The position numbers were made by a program, and so were the translations under genes. The notes under the pieces are model-generated. The model saw only the letters and a program-made list of their open reading frames with translations, was not told where the DNA came from and did no database searches. 64,000 nt of DNA from Populus alba. Taxonomy: Eukaryota; Streptophyta; Magnoliopsida; Malpighiales; Salicaceae. The stretch is taken from assembly GCF_005239225.2 (NCBI RefSeq), contig NC_133284.1, positions 49,818,697 through 49,882,696 of the forward strand, written 5' to 3'. Shown piece by piece: positions 1-9,982 of the stretch. Numbering within the stretch: position 1 is the stretch's first letter; every line of letters starts with the position of its first letter.

Positions 1-520
1 AACTGCAAGCACATTGCCTTGCCCTTCTACTTTAAAAACCAGAAGAAAAGGCTGAATTGGCCTAATTAAGGTATATATTCGTTGTTCTAGCTCAGCATAA
101 GAATTTCAGCCATTGGAAATGATATTAAAAATTGATTCGAGAAGAATATTTTGGTAAGATTAGCAGTTTAGCACTACTCAAAAAAAAAATATGCAAGTAT
201 ATATCATACTGTTGTAAAAAATTGGAGCAGGTAGGATGGAAAGCATGGTGGAAACAACTCTCCTATCATATATATCATATTACTCTCATACGAGAGGAAG
301 TCTCATGAACATGGACTTAGATTAGATGGACTTGAACTTAGATTACAATACTCTCAATGCATTTACTTAGGCTTGCTACCTACCTTATTTATAGCACCTT
401 CATAATATATATTGAGGAGGGGCAACCATGTTAGCAGCAGAACCGAAGGCTTTAGCCAAACAAGAAGCAAAAGAAAAATCAACTTCTCCCATGTTGGAAG
501 GAAGTATTTAATGAGCACTG
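1..520. other. Non-coding flank left of element A
   Basis: No convincing gene was seen. The stretch is AT-rich. Around 429-510 there is a short open stretch (MLAAEPKALAKQEAKEKS) that resembles one at about 27245-27320 (ILAAADQSKAIPKHAEEQ). The two may be fragments of one duplicated sequence, but neither sits in a recognisable gene. Confidence 0.4.
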
Positions 521-2096
521 TGATTAGTACTTAAAAGTGTATTTTTATCAAAGTTTTATATCATTATTTTGCACTTGAAGTATCAATAACTCCTTAACTA
601 AAGCATGTTTTATAATAACATATCTAATAATATAAGATACATTTAATTTATGGTAAATGTTCGTCTTAAATACAGGCCTATAACATAAATGAAAGGATTG
701 ATTGATGAGTTTAAATACTGAAATTGAAAGGACAAAAAGAGGGCTAAACTTAGAAAAGAGATGTTGGTGCAGTCCAAACTGAAATATTATTCGGTAATTG
801 GGTCATATCTAGAGCTGTAGATCTCGGATTTAGGTCTGTTTTTGTATGGATGGAAAGGTAAGACATAGACCTACAACTTTCACGTGGAGTCCAAGATTTA
901 AAAAGACCGTTTTCAAGTCCAAATTATAGCAACAATAGAGAAGTCTGAATCTGTCTTGCAGCCCAGACACTGTTCAGTGTTTAGCCCATATCTTGAGTTC
1001 TAGAAGTCCAAATGACCTTAATTTTTTTTCCTAGAAAGATAAGACAATTTTCTATAACTTTGATATGTACATTTAGTTCTAGTTTTGATGTTACCAATGA
1101 TGTTTTGTTCAGACAAGAAGATAAGGATTTTCACCATGTCAAGAGTTGGCCACCCACTCAACAATTAGTCATCAAATCAATAGTTTCAAATTTTAGCCTA
1201 AAAAAGGAGGCACTTGACATGCATTTAGGCATCTTGATTGTTTAGATCAAGATCATGCTATTTATTTCTTTCTTTATATTTTTGTAATGTTTAAGTTTTA
1301 TTTCATGTTGTATTTTCCTTAATATCTTATTTATGCTTTTCATTTCCTTTGCTATACTTATGTTCTTATGTTGTTTATTTATGTTTCTCTTCTTCATTAT
1401 GTTTAGTTAAGTTTATTATGTCAAGGTGAAAAGGTTTCACTAATGGTGTTAGAATATGTATAATATAAACTCAACATGGACTTCAATGTTTATATCCAAG
1501 AAAGTTTGTTATTAACATTTCTTATCTTTTTATCTTAATAATTTTTAATACCTTGCTTGTTAAATATTTAATCTAGATTTGTATTGTATAACACTTTGTA
1601 CAACAAATGCTTGGCACTTTCATAGCCAACTGTATGGTACGTATAACCTACATCTGTGCTATGAAAGGAACTTGATTTGTTGTTAATATAAGTTAGCATC
1701 ATGAATTCCTGACAATATTTAAACGTATGGTGTTACTAAAATAAGATAATTAATATGATTATGTTAAAAATTTATAATGGACTATTAAGGATAAATCATC
1801 TTATTGGAACCTTCTTTATATGTGGTTTCCGGTTGATTAATAAAAATAGTTTATACTATATTTTTTTCTAATACCATTAGTGGATCCTCTAACCTTGACA
1901 GTTGTTTTTATCATTGTTTAATCCTTGTATCAATATCACATCTCAAAGCTCTCTTTATTATTATTATTATTATTATTATTATAATTTATAATTTATATAG
2001 TTAACCTCCCTGTGGTTCGACCCCGGTCTTACCGGGTTATTTATTACTTCGACACTCCTGCACTTGAGAGAAGACATCAATCTTTTGGTCGTGTCA
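521..2096 (+). repeat. 5' LTR of element A
   Basis: Starts TGATTAGTACTTAAAAGTG and ends GTCGTGTCA, the usual TG...CA boundaries, and is followed within a few bases by the primer-binding site. The same start and end recur at 18572-20152. Near its 3' end is the motif GGTTCGACCCCGG, which matches a Pol III B box but is a normal part of this LTR family. A TTA microsatellite lies at about 1952-1982. The small open frame at 1012-1245 has no coding character. Confidence 0.9.
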
Positions 2097-2102
2097 AGTT
2101 TT

Positions 2103-2120
2103 TGGCGCCGTTGCCGGGGA
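2103..2120 (+). other. Primer-binding site, tRNA-Asp (element A)
   Basis: TGGCGCCGTTGCCGGGGA is complementary to the 3' end of plant tRNA-Asp including CCA. It lies six bases after the LTR end. Use of tRNA-Asp is typical of Athila elements. Confidence 0.9.
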
Positions 2121-2322
2121 GGTAAATTCTTGTATAAATTATAATATTTATTTTATTTTATCTTTTCACTTTTCATTTTATCTAACTTTTATTTATTTTG
2201 TTTTGTTTCTTTTTCTTCTCTTTTCTTTTCTTCCTTTATTCTTCTCTTACATGTGCATGAGAGTTTGGTCACATACATTAAGTGGTAGACTTTGTAGGGT
2301 ATTCTCATTATTTTCAGAAAAT

Positions 2323-3437
2323 ATGGCTGAAGAAGATAATCAATCGCTTCATAATGAGAATAATGAGAATAACCGTATGAGAACACTTAGAGACCACATG
2401 AATCCCACAAGAACAAGTGCACCCTCATACATAATTTTCCCCCTTGATGCATCCCATTTTAATTTTAACCCAGGCATTATTCAACTTTTATCTTCTTTTC
2501 ATGGCTTAGACCTAGAAAATCCATACTTGCATTTAAGGGATTTGAGGAGGTCTGTAACACCTATAATGACTCAAATTATAGCATGAACACCATTAGATTA
2601 AATATTTTTCCTTTTTCATTAAAAGATAAAGCTAAAACATGGCTACAAAATTTGAGATCAGGATCCATTCGTGCTTGGGATGAAATGCAACAACAATTTT
2701 TAAAGAAGTTTTTTCCATCTCACAGAACAAACTCTTTCAAAAGACAAATCATCAATTTCACTCAAAAGCCAGGAGAAACATTTTACCAATGTTGGGATAG
2801 GTATCGAGACTTACTTAATACTTGCCCTCATCATGGTTTTGAAACATGGAGATTGGTTTCACATTTTTATGAAGAGTTAATACCTAGAGATAGGCAAATG
2901 GTTGAATTAATGTGCAATGGAACTTTTGAAGATAAAAACCCTAATGAAGCAATGGAGTACCTAGACTTGCCAGTCAAAAATGCTCAAAATTGGAATACCA
3001 CAGGTACTTATGAGGCACTAAGTAAAACTCAACCTCATACATCTAGTGGAGGTATGCACAACCTTAGGGAAGATCATGACCTCCAAGCCAAGTTTGCATC
3101 TTTTGCTAGAAAAGTCGAAGCACTTGAATTGAAAAGGAGTGGTCAATTAAAATCTATTCAAGACATTGTGTATCAAATCTGTGAAACCAATGAACACTCA
3201 ACAAATGATTGTCCAACTTTGCCTTCTTTTAGGGAATGCCTCCATGAACAAGCCCATGCTTTAAACAGTTTCCAAAGGCCCAACCATAACCCATACTCAC
3301 AAACGTATAACCCTGGTTGGAGAAATTACCCAAATTTCAGTTGGAAGAGTGATAGCAACAATACACAAACTTCACAGCCACTGTTTCAAGCACACCATAA
3401 TTTTCAAAATTCTCATGGATATGCACCTCCTTCATAG
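2323..3437 (+). pseudogene. gag: gag of element A (frameshifted)
   Basis: Encodes the Athila capsid-type Gag. The start chosen is MAEEDNQSLHN, as in element B. A one-base loss near 2540 (LHLREFEEVCN in B, LHLRDLRRSV in A) breaks the frame, and homology continues in the frame 2583-3437 (KAKTWLQNLR, then FFPSHRTNSFKRQI and GETFYQCWDRYRDLL). A CxxC...C knuckle-like patch (YQICETNEHSTNDCP) lies near the end. About 0.4 kb of Gag-protease linker that B retains is missing here, and a stop follows HGYAPPS. It was probably made as part of a Gag-Pol polyprotein that assembles cytoplasmic particles. Confidence 0.85.
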
Positions 3438-3440
3438 CCT

Positions 3441-4061
3441 TTGTTGGATGCTATTAAACAGGTTCCTTCCTATGCTAAATTTTTGAAAGATCTGTGCACT
3501 GTGAAGAGAAAACTGGATGTGAAAAAGAAAGTCTTTTTAACCGAACAAGTAAGTGTCATTCTTCAGAACAATAATGCTTTGAAATATAAAGACCCTGGTT
3601 GTCTTACGATTTCTTGCTTTGTTGGAGAACATAAAATTAAAAGAGCCTTACTTGATCTTGGAGCTAGTATGAATTTACTTCCATGTTCAGTCTTTCAAAG
3701 TCTCAATCTAGGTGAGTTAAAACCAACTTCTGTAACTCTTTTACTTGCTGATAGATCTGTAAAAGTGCCTAGAGGAATAGTTGAGGATGTGTTAGTACAA
3801 GTTGATAAATTCATTTACCCTGTAGATTTTGTTGTCTTGGATACACAACCTGTTGAAGCATGTAATTCAATTCCTGTCATTTTAGGATATCCATTTCTTG
3901 CCACTTCTAATGCATTGATTCATTGTAAGAATGGAATGATGAAGCTATCATTTGAAAACATGACATTGGAGATGAATATTTTCAACATTTATAAGCAACC
4001 TGGAGATGATAATGATTTCCAGGAAGTGGACTTTATTGAAAAATTAGTTCATGATCAATTT
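3441..4061 (+). pseudogene. Protease region of element A pol, cut by the insertion of B
   Basis: Retroviral-type aspartic protease. The active-site triad reads LDLGASMNLLP, with D-L-G in place of the usual D-T/S-G, as is seen in Athila proteases. The second half contains ILGYPFLATSNALI. The frame is open to residue HDQF, where element B is inserted; the interrupted reading frame resumes at 13675 (TTTCAAACCACTTCC). This is a break point, not a natural end. Confidence 0.85.
4057..4061. repeat. Target-site duplication, left copy (AATTT)
   Basis: AATTT directly precedes the TGACAC end of element B. The same five bases follow its other end at 13675-13679. A 5-bp duplication is the size expected for gypsy integrases, and it fixes the boundaries of element B. 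Confidence 0.9.
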
Positions 4062-5797
4062 TGACACGACCAAAAGCTTGATGTCTTTTCCCAAGTGCAG
4101 GAGTGTTGAAGTAATAAATAACCCGGCAAGATCGGGGTCGAACCACAGAGAGGTTAATTGTATAAATTATAAACAACAATACAACAACAAATATAATAAC
4201 AATAACAATAATTATTATTATAATACTCAGTACGTGGCGTTGTTACACCTGAGAATGATCCAAAGATCGGGTCACAGGTTTCCAGCCTATATACTGAGTT
4301 TATGAAAAGATCAAAGGGATATATTACAGAATGTAAATAACAACAACAACAATAATAAAAATAATAATAGTAGTAGTAGTAGCAATAGAAGAAGATGAAG
4401 AAATTAATGAGAACTTTGAGTTGGAAGATTAATGTAAGGATTAAACAATGATAAAAACGAATGTCAAGGTTAGAGGATCCACTAATGGTACTTCAAACAA
4501 GTATAATATAAACTCTTATTACTCAATTGGAAACCACACATAAAGGAGGTTCCAATCAGATTATAAATTGTTAACATGATTACATTAGTTATCTTATTCG
4601 AATAAAGCTAATACTTGTAAATGTTGGTAGGCGTTCATGATTATAACTTATGTTAACAACAAATCAAGTCCCTTTCATAGCTCAGGTGTCGGTTATACCA
4701 TACAGTATGGGCTATGAAAGTACCAAGTATTTGTTGTGCCAAGTGTTATACAACATAAATCTAGATTAACCATTTAACAAGCAAAGTATTAAAAGTGAAC
4801 AAGATAACAAATATAAAACATGTTAGTATCCATCGTTAAGGTCCATGTTAAGTTTATATTATACTTATTCTTACACCATTAGTGTGCCCTTTTCACCTTG
4901 ACATAATTAACTTAGCTAAACATAATGAAAGAAAGAAACATAAATAAACAAGATAAGAACATAAATGAGAAAGAAGTTAAATAAGTAAAAGAAAGGAAAT
5001 GAAGTGCATAAACTTGATATTAATGAAAGCAAGACATAAGCAATACAAAGAAAGAAAGCAAGAGCATGATCTTGATCTGAACACCAAGATGCCTCAATAC
5101 ATGGTAAGTGCCTCCTTTTATAGGCCAAAATTTGGAACTATTGATTTGTTGACTAATTGATGAGTGGGTGGCCATATCTTGACTAGATAACAATCCTTAT
5201 CTTCTTGTCTGATCAAGACGTCATTGCTAACATCATAATTTGCCCAGAATCCTCAAGAATGTTCTAGTAAATTATCTCAGCTTTCCAACAAAAAAAAGAT
5301 GAGGTCATTTGGACTTCTAGAACTCAAGATATGGGCTGAACACTAAATAGTGTTTGGGCTGCAGGACAGCTTCGGACTTCTTCGTTGTTCCTTCCATTTG
5401 GACTTCAAAACGACCTTTTCAAATCTTGGGCTCCTCATGAAAGTTGTAGGCCTTTGTCTTACCTTTCCATCCATATAAAGTGGACCTAAATCCGAAATCT
5501 AGAGCTCCAGATATGATCCAATTACCGAGCAATGTTCCGGTTTGGACTACACCGACATCTCTTTTCTAAGTTTGGCCATCTCTTTGTCCTTTAACTTTCA
5601 ATGCTTAAACTCATCAATCAATCCTTTTATTTATGTGATAGTCCTGCATTTAAAATGAGTATTTACCATAAATTAAGGTATCTTATAATATCAAACTTGT
5701 TATTATAAAACATGATTTAGTTAAGGAGTTATTGATACTTCAAGTGCAAAATGATGATATAAAACCTTGATAAACATGCACTTTTAAGTACTAATCA
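4062..5797 (-). repeat. 3' LTR of element B
   Basis: Reverse complement of the family LTR: reads TGACACGACC at its left edge and CTAATCA at its right edge on the plus strand. It is 1736 bp, the same length as its partner at 11939-13674. Differences include GGAGTGTTG versus AGAGTGTCG near the left edge, small shifts in AAT and AGT microsatellites, and single-base indels. Confidence 0.92.
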
Positions 5798-5815
5798 CAC
5801 CCCCCAACCAGCTTA
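5798..5815 (-). other. Polypurine tract of element B
   Basis: On the minus strand this reads AAGCTGGTTGGGGGGTG and abuts the LTR start TGATTAG. It is the expected primer for plus-strand DNA synthesis. Confidence 0.75.
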
Positions 5816-7052
5816 TTACTAGTCCCTAGTAATCTAAAGCGTTAAAATAGAGAAACAATTTGCAAGTTCCACAAAGCAAGGCATTCATCATTCAACTTCC
5901 ATTAATCTATCCAGATAAACAAACTCTCATTAAATTTATATTCCTGCTTCATACTTCGTAAACAAGATATTAATAAACCTTCTTTTTGTGTGCTCAATGA
6001 AAACATAGATGATGGGGCTTTTGTTGGAAGAAAACAATATTATGTTCAAATGTTTAAGGTGAACTTCCTTGGGTTGGGATTATTATTTTTTTCTTCTTTT
6101 TTTTTTTCTTCTTTTTTTTTTCTTTTTATTTATATACACATACAACTTAAAACACAATGTATCTTTAACCCATGTAACGAGTTTTAGGCTAATGACTCCC
6201 AGACCAGTTGATCTTAGGGCATTAGGTGTTGAGACACCCCTACGAGCTTAACAACTCGGGTTGCAGATACTGATACGTAGATAGTGCAACGTTTGATTCC
6301 CTTAAGCTTTTCTCCTTAACCCATGTAACAAGCTTTGGGCCAATAGCTCCCAAGTCAGTTGACTTTAGGGTATTAGGTGTTAAAACACCCCTTCGGGCTT
6401 AATTGCTTAGGTTAGGGAGGCTACGAAACCAAACTTATCCACGTTTTATTATCATCAATACTATCTTTTTTTCTTTTTTTTCTTTTTTTCTTTTTTTCTT
6501 TTAATTTTTGCAAATTATATATTATCCTTTTCCCTTAGTTGTTACCTTCAACAAAAGAACATAATTAATGTAATAATCCAATGTGCAACCCACAATCATA
6601 TGTTAAAGTGTGTGTGTGTGAAAATGAAGGTTTAATAATACTTGTTAAATGAGTATAGTTGCAGAATCAAGTGATAACAATGTGAGAGTTTGTAAACCTG
6701 AATATTTCAAGAAGTATTATGATAGACCTTGGTAATGAAACTTACTAAGATGCGTCTCTAGAGTCAATAAAATTGATTCCATACTCTGCCATCCTAATAA
6801 CAATTTTGTCAAATGGTTTTTTAAAAACAACAACAGTTAGTTGGTTAGTTTTTTTTTTTTTTTTTTAAAACTACTACCCTCTCCCCCCAACCAAAACGAG
6901 ACATTGTCCTCAATGTCCTAAGGTAGAAAGATAGAGTATAGAAGACATCACCTGAAACAGTGAACAATGACAAACCTGAAACACACTTAAACAAATATAA
7001 GAAGTAACAAAACAACATAATATACTATTAATAACACAAAAGACACAAGGTT
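5816..7052 (-). other. 3' untranslated cargo flank of element B
   Basis: No ORF with coding character. The stretch holds the hairpin repeats at 6165-6412, several T-rich runs (about 6086-6125, 6466-6500, 6850-6866) and an alternating GT run near 6610. It is matched, with deletions, in element A at about 17762-18550, so it belongs to the element. Confidence 0.6.
6165..6412 (-). repeat. Two ~98-bp direct repeats, each with a GGTGTT...AACACC hairpin
   Basis: Copies at about 6165-6262 and 6315-6412 share TTAACCCATGTAAC, a middle part ending in TAGGGYATTAGGTGTT, and CACCCCT-CG-GCTTA. Each contains a short stem (GGTGTTAAAACACC in the second copy, GGTGTTGAGACACC in the first). Element A has the same pair at about 17972-18075 and 18121-18224. 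Function unknown; an RNA structure near the 3' end of the element transcript is possible. Confidence 0.75.
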
Positions 7053-7706
7053 TCACAGATGAAGGCTCAAATCTAATCTAAGCTTTTTACGGCTTTCCTT
7101 AGTTGACCAATCTAGACGACTCATGCAGGGATCAATGACAGGGATGAAAGATTGTAGTTGGTCAATCAATTGTTCAGCAGTAGCAGCAGAGATTATGATT
7201 CGTCATGCCGAAGATGTTAGAAATTCCTGTTCCACAGCTTGATCAAGGAAAGACAGCAACTTATCATAAAAACCATTAACATTTAACAAACCTATGGGTT
7301 TATGGTGAATGTGCAGTTGGGCCCAAAATGAAATATGAAAGATCTCTTCCAATGTGCCCAGACCACCTGGTAATGCAATGAAGGCATCAGCATGGTTAAA
7401 CATGGTATTCAGTCGGTCAGACATTGTTGGGACCTGTAGTTCCTCTCCAATTGTTTTTCCAATGATGTCCCCATTTGCTAAAGCTTTGGGGACAACCCCC
7501 AAAACTTGACTGCCTCCTAAAAATGCAGCCATTGACACACCTCCCATTAACCCAAGGCTACCTCCCCCATACACTAAATGAATCTTTCTCTCAGCTAGTA
7601 CCCGACCAAGATGATTTGCTGATTCTAAAAACTCTTTTTCTTTCCCAGAACTGGACCCACCGAAAACACAAATATTTCTTATATGATGACTTGAGGAACC
7701 TGCCAT
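7053..7706 (-). pseudogene. LOG: Intronless LOG gene copy (cytokinin riboside 5'-monophosphate phosphoribohydrolase) with one stop codon
   Basis: LOG enzymes release active cytokinin bases from their riboside monophosphates in one step. The frame starts MAGSSSHHIRNICVFGGSSS, contains VYGGGSLGLMGGVS and the family signature PGGLGTLEEIF, and ends RLDLSLHL. It would be 217 residues, full length for the family. A TGA at codon 168 (7203-7205) interrupts it; the same frame continues with IIISAATAEQLIDQLQSF, so the stop is a point lesion. A usual Cys in the VFCGSS motif is Gly here. Plant LOG genes have several introns and this copy has none, so it probably came through an mRNA. It lies between pol and the 3' LTR of element B, in element sense. 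Confidence 0.9.
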
Positions 7707-7770
7707 TTCTACACACTTCTATATTTGATGAATATATGGGATGAGTAGAAATGAAGGGAAGGAAGAGAAG

Positions 7771-7780
7771 AATTTATAGA
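7771..7780 (-). promoter_or_regulatory. TATA-like box upstream of the LOG copy
   Basis: Minus strand reads TCTATAAATT, about 65 bases before the LOG ATG and followed by a pyrimidine-rich leader. The same box stands at the same distance in element A (17628-17637). Whether it drives transcription is not known. Confidence 0.4.
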
Positions 7781-7835
7781 TGAAAAAGTGAAAATGCAAT
7801 CATACCACCTATATGTAGGCCAGCTGTAGTCTCAC

Positions 7836-7858
7836 AAACTCTCTCTCTCTCTCTCTTT
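7836..7858. repeat. CT microsatellite
   Basis: An uninterrupted CT run between the two cargo ORFs of element B; element A has GA and GT runs at the matching place (about 17552-17575). Confidence 0.7.
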
Positions 7859-7957
7859 ATTAATTATTTATTTTGAAAAAGCATCTATATACAGGTAGTT
7901 GTGATTGTGGCTCACATCTTCCCTTGGTTTTACGTCCAAGAACGGCTTAAACGCCCT

Positions 7958-8506
7958 CTATGGGTCGGGGATAGGCTTCCCATCCAGTTTTCTTAAAAAC
8001 TGGCAAACAGGGTCTTTTTTAGTCAGATTCCCAAGACTAAGTCGATCATGTTCTTTATGAAATTGTGGCCATAAATCATGAATTACACGATGCACATCTC
8101 CACTAGGATGCGTCTCAAGGGTCACTAAAAGATTATCTAAAGACCCCTTACTCAGGCCATCCTTAATGAATTGTATTTTATCTTCACGGTTTACAGATAC
8201 CATTCCTAAAGAATGACATGTCGCATTACAAGTCCATCTGGCACATCTGTGACAGACTTTCAGTCGTTTTGCACGACGTTTCTTTGCAAAAGTGCTTTTA
8301 CCTGTTCCAGGCATGTGTGAAATGAAAGAATTGGAGGACTCACCTGATAATCGGACCTTTGCTTCAATCAGCCAGCGAATATCTTCAGGAATTCCATGAT
8401 TCATTAACAACCTCAATCTTGCACACCTAGCACGGTAAATTTTTATAATCGCATTTGAAGGCAGAGCGGGAAAATACCTTTTCAACTTTTCAAGAGTGGT
8501 GTCCAT
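7958..8506 (-). CDS. Cargo ORF: basic cysteine-finger protein resembling carlavirus-type nucleic-acid-binding proteins
   Basis: An open frame of 182 codons from MDTTLEKLKRYF (the frame is open a further 38 codons upstream). About residues 60-82 hold a glycine/serine hinge and a strongly basic patch (AKKRRAKRLK). A tight cysteine cluster follows at once (CHRCARWTCNATC), then VSVNREDKIQFIKDGL. The order helix-rich N terminus, basic patch, Cys finger, short hydrophobic motif matches the Carla_C4 family of cysteine-rich proteins of carlaviruses and relatives, which bind nucleic acid and in some cases suppress RNA silencing. That match is from memory and unverified. The C-terminal half (SGDVHRVIHDLWPQFHKEH) is not recognised. 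It lies downstream of pol where Athila elements may carry an env-like ORF, but no membrane segment is seen. The homologue in element A has stops. Confidence 0.6.
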   Translation of the reverse strand: MDTTLEKLKRYFPALPSNAIIKIYRARCARLRLLMNHGIPEDIRWLIEAKVRLSGESSNSFISHMPGTGKSTFAKKRRAKRLKVCHRCARWTCNATCHSLGMVSVNREDKIQFIKDGLSKGSLDNLLVTLETHPSGDVHRVIHDLWPQFHKEHDRLSLGNLTKKDPVCQFLRKLDGKPIPDP

Positions 8507-8564
8507 TTTCAAAAGAGAATTGGAGACGAGATTCAAAGAAGGGAGAAAGAGCACAGAATTGTAC

Positions 8565-8574
8565 AAATATATAC
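8565..8574 (-). promoter_or_regulatory. TATA-like box upstream of the cysteine-finger ORF
   Basis: Minus strand reads GTATATATTT about 60 bases before the ORF start, followed by a CT-rich leader. It is conserved at the same distance in element A (16831-16840). Confidence 0.4.
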
Positions 8575-8716
8575 AGATATCAGTTATTTGGGAAACTGAA
8601 AGAACCGACTTAAGAGTCACGGAGTACCGTTATCCGCCATTTGACCGGGGTGAGAGACTAGCAAAACAAAAGTCACACTAAAAAGCAACAAAAAAAATGT
8701 GAGAAAAACAAAATAA

Positions 8717-9484
8717 TCAACCTTTATCAATAAGATTATTCAAACCAATGGATTCATTTTCACTAGGAAACTCATCAAAGTAAGCTTTTAAACGATGTTC
8801 ATTTACCTTCAAAACATTGTCATTCTTTGGATTCTCAATATCAAGGGCCCCATAAGGATACACATGTTTCAAAATAAATGGACCGCTCCATCTTGATCTT
8901 AGTTTTTCAGGAAATAAATGGAGTTGAGAATTATAAAGCAAAACTTTTTGACCAGTATCAACTTTTTGACAATTTTCACAAGTTTTGCAGAATGCATGTG
9001 TGTCCTTGAACATGGTGGGCCAATAAAATCCATTTTGTAAGATTTTTGCAGTCGTCTCTCTTGATGAGAATTGACTCCCACATGCTTCAGAATGACAAAG
9101 TTTAATGACATTACTTACCTCATTGTCGGGAATGCATTTTTGAAATATTTGATTAGGATAATTTTTGAATAAGTAAGGGTCATCTAAGTAAAAGTTCTTC
9201 ACTTCGTTCAAAAACTTTCCTTTGTCTTCGGTACTCCAGTGAGCTGGCAAATCTCCTGTTGCAAGAAAATTGATATTTTTAGCAAACCAAGGCATTGAAC
9301 TGAGAGAAAGTAAGGATTCTTCAGGAAAGTAATCATCGATTGGTGTGATGTCAGATATCAAATCTGTTGTCACTCTTGACAAAAGATCGGCATCAATATT
9401 TTCGGTGCCTTTTTCATCCGTGATTTCTTCCTGAGAATAAATCATTTGCAAATCTTCATATTCATCCAACTCAATTTTACTCAA
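8717..9484 (-). pseudogene. pol: Collapsed pol of element B (RNase H tail, integrase finger and C terminus)
   Basis: A single open frame of 255 codons made by deletions that kept the frame. The start (MSKIELDEYEDLQMIYSQEE) corresponds to the protease-RT spacer. It jumps straight to the end of RNase H (KGTENIDADLLSR), runs through the HHCC finger of integrase (CKTCENCQK), then jumps past the catalytic core to the C-terminal domain (KVLLYNSQLHLFPEKLRSRW). All catalytic residues of RT, RNase H and integrase are gone. The finger cysteines that are lost in element A are intact here. Confidence 0.8.
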
Positions 9485-9978
9485 AGTAGATTCAAGTTGA
9501 TCATGAACTAATTCTTCAATATGATCTACTTCTTGTAAATCATTATCATCTCCAGGCTGCTTTGCAAACGTTGAAAATATTCATCTCTAATGTCATGTTT
9601 CCAAAAGATAACTTCATGAGTCCATTCCTACAATTAATCAATGCATTAGAAGTTGCAAGAAACGGACATCCTAAAATAATAGGAAATGAATTACATGCTT
9701 CAACAGGTTGCGTGTCCAAGACAATAAAAATCCACAGGATAAATGAATTTATCGACTTGTACTAACACATCTTCAATTATTTCTCTAGGCACTTTTACAG
9801 ATCTATCGGCGAGTAAAAGAGTTACAGAAGTTGGTTTTAACTCACCTAGATTGAGACTTTGAAAAACTGAATATGGAAGTAAATTCACACTAGCTCCAAG
9901 ATCAAGTAAGGCTCTTTCAATTTTATGTTCTCCAATAAAGCAAGAAATTGTAGGACAACCAGGGTCTTTATATTTCAA
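9485..9978 (-). pseudogene. Protease region of element B, frameshifted
   Basis: LDLGASVNLLPYSVFQSLNL marks the aspartic protease, colinear with 3590-4061 of element A. A frameshift near 9725 (VDFYCLGHATC instead of VDFVVLDTQ) closes the frame. Homology continues to about 9485 in another frame. Confidence 0.75.
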
Positions 9979-9982
9979 AGCA

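Noticed and set aside
1012..1245. Small ORF in the 5' LTR of element A
   Set aside because: Lies wholly in LTR sequence and is not conserved as an open frame in the other LTRs (a shorter frame at 19059-19250 matches it only in part).
7958..8620. Athila env-like ORF
   Set aside because: The position fits, but the product has no signal peptide or membrane segment and is basic with a Cys cluster, so an envelope role is not supported.
8717..9484. Intact Pol gene in element B
   Set aside because: Open, but lacks the RT, RNase H and integrase catalytic regions; it is a deletion fusion.
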